NCBI GenBank assembly: GCA_022592445.1
Contig: JABYQR010000472.1
Coordinates: 1-29,596 of the forward strand
Direction: 5' to 3'
DNA: 29,596 nucleotides
DNA from: Cytidiella melzeri
Taxonomy: Eukaryota > Basidiomycota > Agaricomycetes > Polyporales > Irpicaceae
Both the position numbers and the translations under genes were made by a program. Shown piece after piece: positions 28,458 through 29,596 of the stretch. Within the stretch, counting starts at the first letter, position 1, and each line of letters starts with the position of its first letter. The notes under the pieces were generated by a model. That model was not told the DNA's origin. It saw only the letters and a program-made list of their open reading frames with translations, and did not search any database.

Positions 28458-29596
28458 AACGGACTCGTGACAAAGCCGCAGCTGCGAGTCCCCCCGATAC
28501 CCCGTCCTCGTCTTCTACCTCGTCATCTTCGTGTACCATAGCAACTCCGTGCCCGTCGTCTGTTATCTCTTCATGTACTATCTCGTCGCTAGATCGGTTA
28601 TCTTCTCATTTCCGTGTACATGTACTAGTCAAAGGTCTCAATAGAAGTATCCGTGTTCCTGCTATGATTGACTCAGGAGCCACGGCTTTGTTCATCAGTC
28701 ACCAGTTCGTCAAAAAGCATAAGATTATCCAACACCCTCTTGAAAGGATCATCTCATTACACAACATTGACGGAACTAAGAACAAAGCGGGTGGATTAAC
28801 ACACTTCGTGCGCCTTACACTTACAGTCGGAGACCACACAGAAAAGGCAGAGTTTCTCGTCACGGACTTAGGTCCAGAAGATGTTATTCTTGGGCTACCA
28901 TGGCTCAAACGCGTAAACCCTACCGTTAACTGGGAAAAAGGAGAAATGACAATTCCGAGCGGCTCGGAAGAATCTCCTGATGAACCTTTCCAGAAGGTTG
29001 ACGGTAATCGCAAAGAACGTAGGCAGTGGGTCAAAGCCGGTATTATCCAAGACACCACTGACGAAGTCTGGTGTATGGCCGGCTTCACCTATTCTACCAA
29101 GCTTGCTGCCGAAGCAAACGAAGCTAAAGCTCAGCGCTCCTTCGAAGACATTGTTCCATCAGAGTATCACCGACATGCTAAAGTCTTCTCTGAGGAAGAG
29201 TCTAATCGGCTACCCCAGCATCAGCCCTGGGACCATTCGATTGATCTCAAACCAGACGCTCCTGAGACCATCAAATCGAAAGTTTACCCTATGCCCCTGA
29301 ACGAACAAGCCGAACTTGACAAGTTCATTCAGGAGAACCTAGCAAAAGGTTACATCACGCCTTCTAAGTCTCCGATGGCTTCTCCAGTCTTTTTCATCAA
29401 AAAGAAGGACAACAAACTCCGACTTATTCAGGACTATCGTAAACTCAACGACATCACCGTGAAGAACCGCTACCCTCTACCGCTTGCCACCGACATTATC
29501 AACAAGCTCAAGGGTGCAAAATCTTCACCAAGTTCGATGTTCGTTGGGGATATCACAATGTCCGCATCAAAGAAGGAGATGAATACAAAGCGGCTT
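28454..29596 (+). CDS. pol: Pol of family A element, protease and start of RT, partial
   Basis: In the -1 frame relative to gag. It begins with a Ser/Thr/Pro-rich linker, then the aspartic protease (active site MIDSGATALF, ATG at 28664; later DVILGLPWLKRVNPTVNW), the tether GFTYSTKLAAEAN and FEDIVPSEY, and the N-terminal half of RT (PLNEQAELDKFIQENL, QDYRKLNDITVKNRYPLP). No stop interrupts it up to 29516. In the A-run at 29518-29521 one A appears to be missing compared with the expected KLKGAKIFTKFD reading, shifting the frame for the last 75 bases; this could be a mutation or a sequence error. The catalytic YLDD, RNase H and integrase lie beyond the window. Confidence 0.88.
   Translation, partial: MKRTRDKAAAASPPDTPSSSSTSSSSCTIATPCPSSVISSCTISSLDRLSSHFRVHVLVKGLNRSIRVPAMIDSGATALFISHQFVKKHKIIQHPLERIISLHNIDGTKNKAGGLTHFVRLTLTVGDHTEKAEFLVTDLGPEDVILGLPWLKRVNPTVNWEKGEMTIPSGSEESPDEPFQKVDGNRKERRQWVKAGIIQDTTDEVWCMAGFTYSTKLAAEANEAKAQRSFEDIVPSEYHRHAKVFSEEESNRLPQHQPWDHSIDLKPDAPETIKSKVYPMPLNEQAELDKFIQENLAKGYITPSKSPMASPVFFIKKKDNKLRLIQDYRKLNDITVKNRYPLPLATDIINKLKGAKSSPSSMFVGDITMSASKKEMNTKRL

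Noticed and set aside
1..29596. tRNA, rRNA or other structural RNA genes
   Set aside because: I saw no cloverleaf-like or rRNA-like segment on either strand by eye; a covariance-model search was not possible here.

Overview
The window reads as a transposon graveyard from a filamentous fungus, most likely an agaricomycete basidiomycete of the Rhizoctonia/Ceratobasidiaceae kind. That placement is an inference from the chromodomain-bearing Ty3/gypsy (Metaviridae) proteins and one short canonical fungal intron; no rRNA, tRNA or clear housekeeping gene anchors it. Nearly all of it is LTR retrotransposons nested inside one another.

Layout. (1) 1-2414: family B element, minus strand: LTR 1745-2414, decayed pre-gag ORF 378-1166, gag start at the window edge. 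(2) 2415-2738: plus-strand fragment of the same pre-gag ORF, into which other elements went. (3) About 2739-12353: family E element, minus strand: 3' LTR holding a solo LTR B that holds a solo LTR A, then chromodomain, integrase, RNase H/RT, protease and gag. Its pol carries a 675-bp CACTA-type DNA transposon (7866-8540). A 1.7-kb LTR-like unit C with its own promoter and ORF (9347-11082) splits gag from pol. (4) 12354-14251: LTR-like unit G, another solo LTR B (13243-13941) and a tail of unit C, ending at a breakpoint. (5) 14252-20435: second family B element, minus strand: truncated pol, gag split by a solo LTR A, pre-gag ORF, LTR. (6) 20436-23195: A/C-rich unique DNA ending in a decayed intron-bearing gene. 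(7) 23196-25523: 3' LTR and integrase/chromodomain remnant of a family A-like element, minus strand. (8) 25524-29596: 5' part of a well preserved family A element, plus strand: LTR, pre-gag ORF, gag, protease and the start of RT, running off the window.

How the parts work. Where gag and pol survive, pol lies in the -1 frame relative to gag and the junction carries a T-run (six T in A and B, four in E), which suggests programmed -1 frameshifting to make Gag-Pol. Families A and B both carry an extra ORF of about 245-260 codons between the LTR and gag, with a shared C-terminal motif that I do not recognise; this is the best candidate for an undescribed component. Target-site duplications read by eye support four insertions strongly (three solo LTRs and the CACTA element) and unit C moderately. 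They give a relative order: family A copies are youngest, inserted into B, which is inserted into E.
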